Source: Coffea arabica (taxonomy: Eukaryota > Streptophyta > Magnoliopsida > Gentianales > Rubiaceae). From it: 64,000 nucleotides of DNA. Below are positions 11,589 through 23,889 of this stretch, piece after piece. Numbering within the stretch: the stretch's first letter is position 1; each line of letters opens with the position of its first letter. The translations under genes and the position numbers were made by a program. The stretch covers positions 16,004,501 to 16,068,500 of the forward strand of contig NC_092323.1 in the NCBI RefSeq assembly GCF_036785885.1. Direction: 5' to 3'. The notes under the pieces were generated by a model. That model had not been told where the DNA came from. It did no database searches and was given only the letters and a program-made list of their open reading frames with translations.

Positions 11589-12728
11589 ATGGCTCCAAAT
11601 AAGAAATCCAAACCCAAACTCAACTCAGCCGAGTCAACTCAGTCTCCATCCACTTCTCAATCCAAATTCCCCGCCTGCCTCCGCTCCGTTCCTCCTTCCT
11701 CCGTCGCCATCACCATCCACGCCAAGCCCGGTTCCAAGCTCGCCACCATCACTGGTCCTTCTCTTTCCCTGCTTTCTTATATACTTTTCAATTTAAATTT
11801 AAACTCTGATCATATTATAAGCTGTATGAATATAATAATTCTATTTTCTTGCAAAAAATGGAAGAACAGATATTAATGATGAAGCATTAGGAGTCCAAAT
11901 TGATGCCCCTGCCAAAGACGGCGAAGCTAATGCTGCACTTCTTGATTACATCAGCTCTGTAAGTTCTTCATTCTTCATTTTTTCAATTATATATTAGTTG
12001 GATTTTCTTTTTACTAATATCATTTATAATTTAAAAATTTTTAATTTGAAGTCTGATACTAGTTTGGAACTTAGCTTGGATCAAGTTGGATATATGAAGG
12101 GTTTTATCATTAATTAGAGTTTTGTGAATTGTATTTTTATTTTTTCAATTGATTTGAGAATTTTTATTTACTTCTATTGTATGGCCTGGATAAGAAGGAA
12201 CTTTTGGCCTAAACTCTGGAGGATTATTGCTAATGAAGTTGCTAATGAAGTTGATTTAAGTATCTGTGTAGGAAATTTGTTGATGCGATGTACATCTTAT
12301 GATTATATGTTTCTGAAGTTGGTAAATGCGAAAAATAAGTCGGAAAATGATGAATTGAATGCAGAGTGTTTTAACTGATTCTAACAAATGTACGAGGTTA
12401 AACAGCAGTGCATAACGTTAAACTAGCTTGGTTTTTGTTGCTAGAATGCATTTATGTATCCTGAGGATTGGACGAATTTAGGTTGATGTTAATTTTCAGA
12501 TGGCTGCATTGAAGAAAAAAGATAGATTTGGTAGATTCAAAGGACTGGATACATTCTGGTAGGCGATATTAAGATTTGATTTTCCTTCCTCAACAGGTGA
12601 TAGGGGTCAAAAGAAGACAAGTTTCTATAGGCTCTGGTTTGAAATCACGGGACAAGGTTGTGGTTGTAGAGGAAGTAACTTTACAGGGTGTGTTTGATGC
12701 GCTTGACAAAGTATTAAAGGGCCAATAA
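11589..12728 (+). CDS. UPF0235 (DUF167) family protein, three exons
   Basis: I reconstructed three exons: 11589-11754, 11870-11958 and 12597-12728 (stop TAA 12726-12728), giving 128 residues. Introns run GT..AG (11755-11869, 11959-12596); the first donor (GGTCCTT) is weak, the second (GTAAGT) is consensus. The joined product has a low-complexity Ser/Pro/Lys N-terminus (~1-30), then the DUF167 signature: [13 protein letters not shown], then [16 protein letters not shown], then [11 protein letters not shown] and KSRDKVV near the C-terminus. The length and order match the small UPF0235 proteins of plants, animals (C15orf40) and bacteria (YggU). The biochemical function is not established. The ATG at 11589 is the first in frame; the upstream open frame has no ATG. 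It has no evident link to the receptor kinases. Confidence 0.9.
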
Positions 12729-13907
12729 AAGGTAGTTTGTTTCAGCTCTTTCACCATGACAATACGATGAATAAGCAATGTGCCTATGAGGCTTTCTAAT
12801 TATGTTGGTATTATGAGGTATCTGATGACAGTTTCTGGTTTGTGGCGGTAGCAGGTCTTTGAAAGTATGGTGGAATCATTTCCTTACAATGGGGTTATCT
12901 CATACAATTTTTTAATTGATATTTCTGTGTACTTCTTCCATCTTCAAGAGTTGAGTATGGTGTACTATCTTGTATTTCAGCTTTCTCGTGGAAGCTACAT
13001 ATCTAGTTTGTTTTTGTACTTCTTTCTGCCAATGATAAATGAGCACTAGATGCTTGGGGATTTTTAGTGGTAGGATTCTTGTATTTATGTGATTGTGATA
13101 TTGAAATCCAGTTTTACACAATTGCATATTAAGATGTATGGCCAGCATATCTTTCTATTTAACATATCTTTCTGTAGGATCAGAGTTTTATATTTCCATG
13201 CAGTCAAGGATTAGTAATTGGCTGAAGGTGTTGTCAGAGCTATTTTGCTTGAGTTTGATATTGGAGTTCATTTCTGCTTTGATGCATGGTATGTCATCAT
13301 AGTGTGTATGCCCAACATATGTTTCAAATTTTAACACATATTCTGTCAGTAAGAGTTTGGTATCAATAAAATCAAGGATTAGTAAGTGGCTGGCGATACT
13401 GCCATGAATTTGTCCTCCTTGAGTTATTACTTTGACTCTTCTGCCTTCCACTAGTTGCTGATGGTTGCACTTCTAAGATGTCATATGCTTGCCACCTGTC
13501 ACCCTTCTCTCGATCAAGTATTGATTGGAATTGAGACTAACACTATTCTTTCTCATCCAATCCTCGTTTCCTTTCAATCTTATTATCTTGCAGAGTGTAA
13601 TTTTCTAGGGCAGTATTGTCATAATGAAAATGTACATTTGACTAGGAATCACACCTATACAAGAATTATCGGTTTAGTTGAAAGAATATATTGGAAGCCA
13701 TTTCTGTTAGAACTTGGTAGAGTTATCAATGTTGGTTACATCGTGGACATATTTATATTATTAGCTAGGGCAAACTGTTAAAACCAGCAGACCAATCGGC
13801 AAAGAGTTGGGCTGCTTGCCTTGAAAAATTGTTGAACACCATAAGTGATTTATAATTCACAATTGAGAAGAAAAGGGAAAAAAAGAAGATTTTTTTTTTT
13901 GTTTTTT

Positions 13908-13909
<2 letters not shown>
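12729..13909. other. Downstream flank of the UPF0235 gene
   Basis: No further gene is supported. A short direct repeat (TCAAGGATTAGTAA followed by TGGCTG) occurs near 13204-13225 and 13373-13394. Open frames here are short and match nothing recognisable. Confidence 0.35.

Positions 13910-13956
<47 letters not shown>
13910..13956 (+). repeat. Homopolymer of 47 consecutive G
   Basis: An uninterrupted run of 47 guanines follows T-tracts at 13891-13909 and ends at TTGAAGG. Such a run is far outside the usual plant homopolymer range. It could form stacked G-quadruplexes if real. It could equally be an assembly or sequencing artefact, since the true length of poly-G is hard to call. No gene spans it. 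Confidence 0.95.
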
Positions 13957-13958
<2 letters not shown>

Positions 13959-14464
13959 GAAGGAGAATGCAGATAATGGTACAGGGGATTAAAGACTTTC
14001 TATTGTTTTCTTAGATGGAAAATAGGCCGTGATAGTTGATCGTTAGTCTTGTGGTGTAAACTGCTAATGATATGAACTCGGAGGTAAAGTGTAAGTTATA
14101 GGGTGTTTAAATGTTTGATTTGTAAACTTTGATCATGGTTTATGTTCTTGCAGAACCATCAAAATCTACATATTACAATTGAATTGTAACGTTAATCATC
14201 CCTATATATCGGACTCTTTGAAAAGGGATGGGAATATGCAGCTAATATCCCAGTACATTGATATGCTTGCAAATTGAATATAGTTACATGCAGGAAAACT
14301 TTAAATGTTTTAGTAGAAATCTAAGTTCAGACTGTGAATTATGAGGAATATTTTAAAAGAGGTATTGTAAAGCAATTCTTTTATTGCTGCATCACATTTA
14401 TCTAATACTGGATTACATTTGACACTAGTTGAACAAAGCATAACAAAAGAAAGAAACTGTCGTG
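13957..14464. other. Short intergenic region, 3' flank of the third lectin receptor kinase
   Basis: Contains the likely 3' untranslated region of the minus-strand kinase that ends at 14465. I see no gene, and no repeat beyond the poly-G run that borders it. Confidence 0.35.
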
Positions 14465-16831
14465 CTAGGTAGAACTGAGAAAAGAAGTAGGATTTGGTGG
14501 TATTGGGATATCTACTGTCCCTTCTAGCATTAGCAGAACTTTCTTCATTGTGGGACGAAGTGAGGGCTCTCCTTGGATGCACCAGATAGCTATCTTGATC
14601 ATTCTTTCCAGTTGTCTCATGTTAACAAGCTCATCATCAGCAAACAATTTATGCAACTCTTGAGCCTCAAAGCAATCATAAGCATATTCTTCAAGAATAG
14701 CTTGATCCTCGGGGAAGCTCCAATCAATGTTCTTTCGGCGACATATGATCTCGAGCAGCACAATCCCATAGCTGTACACATCTGCTTTAACTGTGACTGG
14801 CAATTTTTTATGCCATTCTGGTGCAACATAGCCTTTTGTCCCTCTGATTGCAGTAAAGGTTTTGGTCTGATCATGCTTTAAGAGTTTTGCTAGGCCAAAA
14901 TCTGAGATTTTTGCACATCTGTGTTCATCCATGAGGATATTTTGAGGTTTGATGTCACAATGGATGATTTGTGTCTCACACTCTTCATGTAAGTAGAGAA
15001 TACCTCTTGCAATGTCACAAGCAATTTTAATCCCTTCATCCCAGTTGGGCTGGTTCTCTTTGGCATAAAGGACATCCGCCAATGATCCGCTGCTCATGTA
15101 TTCATACACTAGAAGCTTCTTAGGTCCATCAGCACAGTAACCAAGTAACCGGACAAGATTACGATGATGTGTTTTTCCAATCACTGCCATCTCATTATGG
15201 AACTCCCTTTCTGCTTCCCCTTCAGCTAATATTTTTTCCAGTCTTTTCACGGCGACTGTCTTCTGGAAATCCATCAGCATACCTTTGTAAACAGTTCCAA
15301 ATGCTCCTTGTCCCAGCTCTTCTTTGAAGTCATTTGTTGCCCGCTCTAGTTCTGCATAGGTGAATGCCCGCGGGGCAACATCGCCGATTGGTTCAGCATT
15401 CTTGTATCTGGACATGTTTTTGTGAGCACCTAATTGATGTATATGAATAAGAACCCCAGAAATTACAAGTATCACCAGGGCAAAAACAAGAAGTGAAATG
15501 CTGATGATTAAGATATCCAGACGCAACTTTTTCTTGGGGTGTAATTGGGGATAGCTCGGACCACCTCCAACTGGGGAACCAGGCATGCCCACCTTCACAA
15601 GAGCAACTTTTGGATTAGTCAGCACTCTTTTCCCATATTTCAATGGAAGCCTTTGCTTGCTGCATCCACCATCTCCAAATAACGCTGCGCCACAGTTGCA
15701 ATCGTTTAGACAAGCCTGTTCGCATTCTTGTCTTATGCTTGTCTTGAATGTGTCATATGAAGCATTTTCCCAGACTGTGTTTGGTATTGGCATCATTGTG
15801 AATCTGAGGATTTCTTTCGGGGATTGACATCCCTCTTGTGAAAAATTTCTCTGACACCCTGAGCTGAGGTCACCTGGAGAAATAAAATCGAATCCTGGAA
15901 TGCACTTACATTCGATGTCAGTATCTACATTGCTGCAGAAGGCATTGAGTCCGCATATGCCTTTGGGTTCACATTTATTTGATGTAGTGTTATACCTGAC
16001 GATCCAGTTGTCTTTGTACTGGAGAGAATATGAATATAGCCGAAAAATACCATCCACATCAATGGTTGCGCGATAGATTGTTTTCTGATCGGGGAATCCT
16101 TGAGTGACATTGAATATTATGGTGCCATTGTCCCTCAACAGGTAGAGATATCCATTTGGGTCAAGATTCAGGGTCACATGCGGCCCGCCATTATTAGTGT
16201 ATGATGAGTAGTAAGCATATGGATCTAAACTCGGTGCATCTGTAGGATATTGCACCAGGGTTCCATCTTGCTGCATAATTAGGCGGAAAGGCCCTGTTGA
16301 AGGATCATTTTCTGAAGCACTTGAAAACAGCTGCCCCTGACCTTGCCCGTCATCAGTTATAAGACGCTGAGTGGGTAAAAGGGTGTCAGTTGGATAATCA
16401 AAACTCTGCCATATGGTGTTGTTAGCAGAATTGTACAGGACAAAATTTCCTGAATCTAGCATAGAAGCTGAAGCAATCTTGTCTTCAGCAAGATTGACAA
16501 TGTCTACTTCTTGGCCTGGTGACTGCTGCAGGATTAGCCTTCCATCATTGGTTAGAACCAGTGTAACATTCAGTGGATGAATGGCACTATCCCTATTGGC
16601 TGTCCATACTACGGTCTTATCAGGAATTCCTCTGAGGGAATCAGGAATTCCATTGAGGAAAACTCCCACAGCATAGCCATTGCCTATGGGATAGAACCCA
16701 AAGGCATAAAGCCCTGAAGGTGACAACCATGATGAGTTCTTGCCAGTGGGTGTAAGAGTAGAACTCGGGCTAATTCGAGCAGCTGCTAAGGAAAATGCAG
16801 ACAAAAAGAGTAAGAACAAAAGGGCAGCCAT
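14465..16831 (-). CDS. G-type lectin S-receptor-like Ser/Thr kinase, catalytically complete
   Basis: An intronless 788-residue receptor kinase. I place the start at the ATG whose complement is 16829-16831, because it begins a clear signal peptide (MAALLFLLFLSAFSLAAA). The frame is open 26 codons further upstream, but that part has no ATG and is basic and unlike a leader. Domains: signal peptide 1-19, B-lectin ~25-165 (SWLSPSGLYAFGFY), EGF-like (CEPKGICGLNAFC), PAN-like cysteines, membrane span ~438-465, kinase ~503-775. Catalytic features are intact: GQGAFG loop (from G507), K529, HCDIKPQN with D626, DFG with D644, APEW. Closest in detail to the minus-strand paralogue at 52356-54695. A perfect 9-bp inverted repeat sits about 240 bases upstream of the ATG. 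Confidence 0.95.
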   Translation of the reverse strand: MAALLFLLFLSAFSLAAARISPSSTLTPTGKNSSWLSPSGLYAFGFYPIGNGYAVGVFLNGIPDSLRGIPDKTVVWTANRDSAIHPLNVTLVLTNDGRLILQQSPGQEVDIVNLAEDKIASASMLDSGNFVLYNSANNTIWQSFDYPTDTLLPTQRLITDDGQGQGQLFSSASENDPSTGPFRLIMQQDGTLVQYPTDAPSLDPYAYYSSYTNNGGPHVTLNLDPNGYLYLLRDNGTIIFNVTQGFPDQKTIYRATIDVDGIFRLYSYSLQYKDNWIVRYNTTSNKCEPKGICGLNAFCSNVDTDIECKCIPGFDFISPGDLSSGCQRNFSQEGCQSPKEILRFTMMPIPNTVWENASYDTFKTSIRQECEQACLNDCNCGAALFGDGGCSKQRLPLKYGKRVLTNPKVALVKVGMPGSPVGGGPSYPQLHPKKKLRLDILIISISLLVFALVILVISGVLIHIHQLGAHKNMSRYKNAEPIGDVAPRAFTYAELERATNDFKEELGQGAFGTVYKGMLMDFQKTVAVKRLEKILAEGEAEREFHNEMAVIGKTHHRNLVRLLGYCADGPKKLLVYEYMSSGSLADVLYAKENQPNWDEGIKIACDIARGILYLHEECETQIIHCDIKPQNILMDEHRCAKISDFGLAKLLKHDQTKTFTAIRGTKGYVAPEWHKKLPVTVKADVYSYGIVLLEIICRRKNIDWSFPEDQAILEEYAYDCFEAQELHKLFADDELVNMRQLERMIKIAIWCIQGEPSLRPTMKKVLLMLEGTVDIPIPPNPTSFLSST

Positions 16832-17072
16832 GATGTTTGAGAAAAGGATATTTGCTCGTTTTATGTGGACTTTTTTTTCTCTCTCTTTTTCTAATTCTGG
16901 TGTTTCCAAATTGGAGGGGATAACAATTTTGAATGTCTAAGCTGCAATTTATAGAAGATTTTTCATTGCAAAAGAAGTATTGAAGTCCTGCTAGACGTAA
17001 AACGCGTGGTGAAGAATTTTCATGTTGTTGATAAATATGATTATCTTGATTTCACAGGAATAGTGCTTGACT

Positions 17073-17093
17073 CCAAGTCATTGCATGACTTGG
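17073..17093. promoter_or_regulatory. Perfect 9-bp inverted repeat upstream of the third kinase
   Basis: CCAAGTCAT, TGC, ATGACTTGG: two perfect 9-base arms around a 3-base loop, about 242 bases upstream of the ATG at 16831. Each arm contains TGACT/AGTCA, the core read by WRKY (W-box) or bZIP factors, and an additional TTGACT (17068-17073) abuts the left arm. A dimeric binding site is plausible but not shown. Confidence 0.35.
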
Positions 17094-17554
17094 ACTCAGA
17101 CTTCATCAAAGTTGGCAGTGGTGGAAATTTTGCGTGGATTGGCTTTCCCACGTGAAAGAATTTTGCAATAGGCAGATGCCTGTTGGCATTTGGGGTAAAT
17201 ATAACTTTGTAGAATTCAATCGTGCTTGATATTATTTGTGTAGTTTTCAGCTGTTTGGGCCGGATATTATAACCCTGTTCTGAACTTGGAATGAGCAGAT
17301 CAAAATGATGAGCTTTAAAGCAGTTGCGAGACTGAGATGTGAAGTGCTTTATGCCTAAACTTTAATACGTCCTGATTATTCTTGCCCCCTAAGGTATGCT
17401 TACTTCTTTATCAATTTTATTCCCAAATCTCAATTCTGGTTCCTTCAGCAACTGTATTCCTCCTTTAGTCCAGGCTCACCATTTCCAAGTTGGATTGCTT
17501 TTTAACTCTGGATATGATATGGGTGATTAATAATCATTGACATAAGCAACCGTT

Positions 17555-17608
17555 TTTAGAGAGGTAAAATCAGTATGCTAATTTAGAGAGGTAAAATCAG
17601 TATGCTAA
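17555..17608 (+). repeat. 27-bp tandem duplication
   Basis: Two identical adjacent units (TTTAGAGAGGTAAAATCAGT plus TATGCTAA... in register), followed by a partial third start (TTTAGATG). Probably a replication-slippage product. No function is evident. Confidence 0.85.
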
Positions 17609-17897
17609 TTTAGATGTGAAATCAAATTATTTCTAATCAAATTATCGTTTACCCGAAAATTGACTCCAAAAAAATTGTGTAAATTCATTATTCATGCCAA
17701 AAAACTGGAGGTAAATGTACTGTATTCTGGTCTTAGGTCCTTCAAAATACTTTTCCAATCAAGAGTGATTCACTCTGTAGAATTATAGAATAGTGAGGAG
17801 TCTCGGGACCCCAAATGCAATTTCCTGCCAGTTGGCAAGAAGGAAAGTTCGGTGCCTTGTGAATTACGGTGGACCACTTGGAATGTCATCAAGTATA

Positions 17898-18360
17898 GGT
17901 TAAATTACATATAACCCCTTTGTGGTTTTGCATAATGTTAGATGGTCCCTTTAAAGTTTCAAAATAGCCATATGATTCCTCTATAACTTTATGTAAAGTG
18001 AAAAATTGATAGAATGCACAATTAGTTACGGCAATTATTTGAGAGCGCTCCAAAAGTGCTGTATCATAACATCTACTTAATTTCTTTATAATTTGCATTA
18101 ATATCCACTTTACCCGTTGTAATTTTTGCATTTATCCATGTAATCCTTATGTGGTTTTATATAAGGTGATTAAGTTGTTGTTTGATTTAGCAATTAACTA
18201 AAGACATTGTTGATATTTCAACTAACAACATTAGTAGGTTATTTTTCGTCAAATGTCGAACGTACATGAAACAATAGGGGGTGAAATGAATATTTTGAAA
18301 CATGAAGGAGGGTCATGTGGTAATAGATGAAACCACAAAAGAGTTATTTGTAATTTATCC
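17898..18360. mobile_element. MITE, family B copy 1 (Mutator-like, 9-bp target duplication)
   Basis: Ends are inverted: GGTTAAATTACATATAACCC at the left and GTTATTTGTAATTTATCC at the right, with further complementary blocks inside. The flanks TCAAGTATA and TTAAGTTTA agree at 7 of 9 positions, consistent with a decayed 9-bp target duplication as made by Mutator-like transposases. It is non-coding and related by its termini to the copy at 33528-33973 and more distantly to family A. Confidence 0.7.
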
Positions 18361-21300
18361 TTAAGTTTAATGAAACGGTATCAATTCCAGTTATATAGTT
18401 TTGTTTTGTTCCTTTTCTTTAATCTGCAATGATGTGAGTAGAATTCCTTATAAAGCCAACCAAAAAGACTTTAGATGAAAATCAAGTCACAAATCTGAAA
18501 CTTGGCTTAGTCAGCAAAGTTGCTAAGGTAATTATTGTCAGTTTTACTGAGAGTTTATTTTCTTGGTCTTGGCATAAGTTTGTCCTCGTTCATACAATTA
18601 TAACATTCTCTATAATCGAAATCTTTCTTAATATCGTGTGCAATACTCATGGGAGTCTTATTATAGATCAAAGGTATAAAGATCCCTCTTATTAACTTTA
18701 GAGGACAATTGACAATACTAACTCATAATCGCAAAACTTGACTTTGTAATCTTACTCCTAAGGACTTGATTTTGATTAGTATCCCAATGAAATAGCTTAT
18801 TAATATTTGCACTCATTTACCCCTCTTGCGCGCTCGAATTTACTCACTAAAAATATAGCATCCAAGAAATGCTAGAAACTAATTAAAGAGTGCAAATATC
18901 GCTTTCCTCCAGAAAACATATCCAACACCTGAACTTGGAATGGTGATTGTAATTCCAAAAAAAATTTCCAAAAATTTTCTGACTGATTGCTGCATTATTA
19001 TTATTTCTCTATCAGACTTGGAATATTTTTCTCCATGGAACTAAAATTCAATTGAAATAATTATAGTTGTTCAAAAAAATTCCATGTCTCATTGCTACAT
19101 TGCCTTGCTGCTAGAAACCACAGGCGAATGGTCCTGACCTCGACAGCCATTTTCATCAGATATCATGTGCTGAGAAGTGGCTGCTGACTCTAGTCTTCGG
19201 AACTCGTGTGAGAAAAATTGGCAGTTTCAATTTTTTTTTTTTTTTAAAGATTGTATTCTTCTGCCAAATAAAGAGGGTAGATTACAAATTTCAATGTCAA
19301 GCAAAATTTTAAGTATTTACAAATAATCCAATTTCATATTTTTTTTTAACAAAATATATGCGAAACCTGCTCTTATCTTTATTTCTTTAACAGTAGTTTT
19401 TATATCGTATAATTAATCTTTTGTCTGATTCCAATGGTGCTTGCTTGTCAAAACTTTCACAAATAGCCTATCAACAGTATCTCTATATTTCAACTTTTCG
19501 CAACCACTTCTCAACCTTCTTAAACTGGATTTTGATTTTTCATATTTTGTTCTCGATTGATTTTGATTTTGTAAAATTGGTTCTTGAAAATTAGATCTTT
19601 TAGAACGACTTATGTGTTCTCGTTTATTGTTAGAAAATCTATTTGAATAAATGCATAGATAATTTTAAAAAAAAGTTAAAAAAAGTTGATTTTGACCAAA
19701 AAGATGACAATGTTAGCCTTATATGCCACATGAATAAATCTTTATGCTAATTAAATAATTTTTGATGTAATTACTCTTTTTTCTTTGTGAAGATTGAATA
19801 TTGGATGACCAAAAGAAGGAACAGATAGATGAATCTCGAAGTCGAATAAGAGTAGGAAGAAATTAGAGACATCATAAAAATTATCAAATCTTTAGATTGT
19901 TTAGTAATTATGTTGAAATTTGAATGGTATTTTTGTCTGCATGAAAAAGTGAACCAGAATCAGAATCCAAAAGCATCTCAAGACCTACTTTTGATTTTCA
20001 GTTTTTCTAGGTACAAAAATTTTAAAATTAGGTTTTCAAAATCAGTTGAAAACACAATAAAAAATTGCTTTTCAAAAATCAAAAAATAGAATTAGGTTTC
20101 TAAAATCATGTGAGAATAAGGCCTCTGTTACTTTACCCCCAATATGTGGCCAGTTATTCCTTTTAACTCCTCTTTATTCAAGCCTCCTACAGCAAGCAAA
20201 CTCTAACTTTAGAATGTCAACTAGGATGAAGGAAGCACTACATAAATATGAAACAAAGTCAAAAAAAAAAAAAAAAAAGGCAGCTAGTGCTAAAACTCTG
20301 TTTATTTGAATTAACATCAACTAAAATAATGTAAAACTAAACACCAATTAATGACTTTTAATCTTTCAATTCTTTCCCAAATTCATGGAATCAAATCCAA
20401 GCTTCAACTCTTCCCCAATTTTATTGAATATACTTGAGGGCTCTTGCTAAAACTCCAGCAAATTTTTTATTTTATTTTGGCTTTATAGTTTTCCTATTTT
20501 AAGTCTCAATCATTAATCATTTATATTGTTAACTTTATTCTAAGTTTGCATTTAGTATTTTAAGGTGTATGATATATTACGCTATTAATTTATTTGGTAG
20601 TTCATCATATGACTTGTGTATTTATTGTTAAGTGATTCATGACTGTTGTGTTCGCTTTTAGATAGACATGGCCACATTTCAGATTTAAATCAAGAGCAAA
20701 ACTTGAACTTGACCAGCAGTTTGTCCAGCTTGAACCGAAACAGACTTTGTGGAAAAGGAATCAAGGCCAGAACTGTGCTGAATGTTTTGATTCAGGCTCA
20801 AATTATCCTTATAAAATAAAAACCAAATATCAATGGGGAAATTGAAATATCTTTTCCTTTCTAATTCAATTTCGATGAGAAAACTATGTATTGTTTATTT
20901 TAGTTAAAACGTTTAATAAATGTGAGGTATATTTCTTTCATATAATTTGTATCACTTTTTCTTTTTATTGTTAACTAAAAATAAATTAAGTGTCTTAATT
21001 TTCTTGAGCATCCAATTTCTTTACTTGTCCTTATTCTAAATTCAGTATTAAATTTTCTTAGTATCAGGTTCTTGATCATAAGTGATTAAGTGTAATTAAG
21101 AAAAAGTCAAAACCATAACCATAACTAAAAGGAATCAGAACTAGGCCAAAAAAAAATTCAAAACCGTAACTATAACTATCCGTAAATGGAATCGGCCATT
21201 TTTGAATCAAAATGGCGATATTGGAACCATAGCACCCTTACTTTTAGGTATTGATGTATAGGATTTTTTTTTTTTTTTAAGGAAAAAAAACTAGTACTAC

Positions 21301-21485
21301 AAAGAAAAAGCATGGCATGATAGCAATAACTTATTTAAGAGTAGGATTTACAATAATTATACTTTCGATTGTTCTCCCTCTCGAAGCTGAAATCTTGGTT
21401 TTATCATTGACAGGACTTACTACTTAAGCTCAACTTTTAATTGATTAGATTAAAGCTCATTTGAGATGATTCAAAAAATTATCAA
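18361..21485. other. Gene-free repeat-rich intergenic region
   Basis: No gene is supported. AT-rich sequence with poly-T and poly-A tracts (for example 19230-19244, 20263-20278, 21269-21280). The stretch 19500-20120 has scattered 'ttttgattttt' motifs typical of decayed MITEs, but I could not define ends. Confidence 0.35.
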
Positions 21486-21493
21486 AACTTAAG

Positions 21494-22593
21494 TAGGGAT
21501 GCATGCAAGTCAAGTAGAGTCAATTTCAAATAGTGTCATGCTCGAACTCAAGTTCAATTGTTATTGGTGCTGCTTGAACTTGAACGAGCAAAATAAACGA
21601 TCTCGACTCCTGGAAGCATCGCACGAGCTCAGGCTTGACTCGAATAGGCTGAAGAATCTGTCTAGCCTTTTTGAGCTCAAGCTACTCGAGCTCGAGCCCC
21701 ATTTTCTGGCTTGAAAATCTGCTCTCCATTTCCAAAATTTCCACAATCATTCCGCTCCTGCCACTGAAGATCAAACACTCAACCATTTTTCCAGTTTATC
21801 ATCCTGCATAAAATCCCTCCCAAAACGTTATTTATAACAATAACATGCATCATTAAAGATCCTATCTATACACTAACAAGAATACAAGATATGTAGCAAT
21901 TAGCAAAGCAAAAGCCTAATAATCACAATAAGTACTTCAGCAGAAGCAGTCAAGAATCCCAAATTCCTTGAATGGCCTGAGGCTCAGTATTTGATCGAAT
22001 TCCATCTTTCTATCCACTCTCGGATAAGCTGCAACTCGAGATCAGGGCAGCGACAGCGGCGCAATGCAACTCCAGCTCAGGTCAGCAGTGGTAGCGGCAA
22101 AGCAAGTGAAGTTGCTGTCAATTTGCTGTTTGAAGAAGATGAAGATGGAGACTTTCAAATTTCGTCTGAAGAAGAAGAAGCTGGAATAAGGGAGGAAAAC
22201 TTGGGAATTAGGATTGAGAACTTGCGATTTGTGAATTGTAATAGAAAAAAATGTTTCTGAAATTCAATTCAGCTTTTAACTTTTAATATTTTTTAGATTT
22301 TATATTGTCAAATGTTTAAATCACTCCAACATAATGTTATGAGAAAGAGGTTTATACCGTAAATTATCTAACTTATAAACCTACAATAGTAAATTCATAA
22401 CACATAATATATAAATTAAATATAAATACTTGAATAACCTCGTCGAGCTCACGAGCTTGACATATTCAAGATTAAACTCGACTCATTTTCCCATTTGAGT
22501 AGCTCGACCTTGACCCGAACTCGATCTACATCGAGTTTCAGTTGTGCTCATAATTGAGTAGGTCATGAGCTACTTAGATCATGTGCAGCCCTA
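21494..22593. mobile_element. Non-autonomous hAT-type element, 1.1 kb
   Basis: Begins TAGGGATGCATGCAAGT and ends ATCATGTGCAGCCCTA, giving short inverted ends of the hAT form. Subterminal regions are crowded with CTCGAGCTC/GAGCTCGAG and AACTCGA-like motifs on both sides, as is usual for hAT subterminal transposase-binding repeats. The flanks AACTTAAG and AGCTCAAG agree at 6 of 8 positions, fitting an aged 8-bp target duplication. There is no transposase. The middle contains an open frame of about 89 codons (21991-22260) rich in Glu/Asp, possibly captured host sequence. Confidence 0.7.
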
Positions 22594-23889
22594 AGCTCAA
22601 GCATAATTTTAGACTTGTCGAAATATGAATGTAAACTTGAACATGCAACGTTTAGCCTGATCATAATATACCCCTACTTTTGCTCCCCCCCTTCCCACCA
22701 AAACAAAGATTATTGGATGATAATCAATGTTTTAAAAGGGTTGAGATGTTAGGCAAGATAGGTTTTTGTCTCATGAGGTGAGGCAAAGCGAAAGCCCAAT
22801 GTGTCGTGCATTTGTCCCATAAATGTTTAGAACTCTCATAAATAAAAAACAAAGTATAGGAATATCTATAAATAAATATTGTGCCTTATTTCATTAACCT
22901 CTAATTTTTCAATTGTCGAGAGATTTTACCCAAGTCTTTCTATCATCCTTGAATCAAAAGCATAGAAGGAAAATTCCATAGAAGTTCTCATTACAAAACA
23001 TGCTAATGTAACATGTGACAGTGTTATTTATTACGCCTTATTTCTTATATGACACTTCTCGAGTAGCTTATGAAGATCAAGAATGTCCTCCATGATTGTG
23101 GTCAATTGGAAACAGTTTCTTCCACTTTGAAAAAGGATTTGCACAATCCCTTTTGCATCTGAATCCAGTGACACTTTCTTCCATTCAGAGGCCGTAGAGC
23201 ATCAGTAAGTGCCCGTCTCTGATCAGTAGCCATTGCCTCTGCAACTAAAGCTTTCCTACAACATTATGTCTAGAAAGCCGAAGCACGACTCGTACTTCCT
23301 ATGTTAATGCAGTTTTCAAATACATTCGAATAAACAAGAGGCGAAGGAGATCAGATCTTCTAAAATAATAATATTCACGTAAAAAAATTCAAGTCCAACA
23401 TCTCTAGGTGATCCTAGCATCAACCACCAAGATTTTGTCTAAAGAAATTAAGACTTAAATTTAGATATTTGATGTGGTGTCAAAAATACATACCACAATT
23501 ATGCAACATTTAAATTTAAAATTTAACTTTTGCACAAATATCATGAATTTAATAGTGACGATGTATATACTGTCAGTGTATATAAAATTTACTCACAAAG
23601 ACAACAACCATAACAACTTCTGAAAAGGGTAAAGTTGTCAATGAACTTTCTTAAATTTTCTCATTTTTTAACTGAAGTTCTTTGCCTCTCTAATTAGTCA
23701 GCTATTTAGAATCCCGCATTTAATTTATCATTTTTGCACATAAATGGATTAATGGGGGAGCATTCTCGACCCTAAAAAAGAAAACTTAAAACTCGTAGCC
23801 GATGAACCATTAGTCTAATGATTAAACAACTAAGGTTGGTGAGGAGGACTATACCTGTGCTCTAAATTTTAATCTAATCCCTCGTTAAC
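22594..23889. other. Intergenic region with decayed repeats
   Basis: No gene is supported. 22730-23060 looks like a degenerate transposon fragment (GAGGTGAGGCAAAGC near 22778). Near 23805-23880 there is sequence reminiscent of a decayed tRNA-related retroelement, without usable ends. Confidence 0.3.

Noticed and set aside
13455-13781. 108-codon open frame downstream of the UPF0235 gene
   Set aside because: Starts without a good context, shows no domain and lies in ordinary intergenic sequence.
16832-16909. 26-codon N-terminal extension of the third lectin receptor kinase
   Set aside because: It has no ATG and is strongly charged; the ATG at 16831 directly begins a signal peptide like those of the paralogues.
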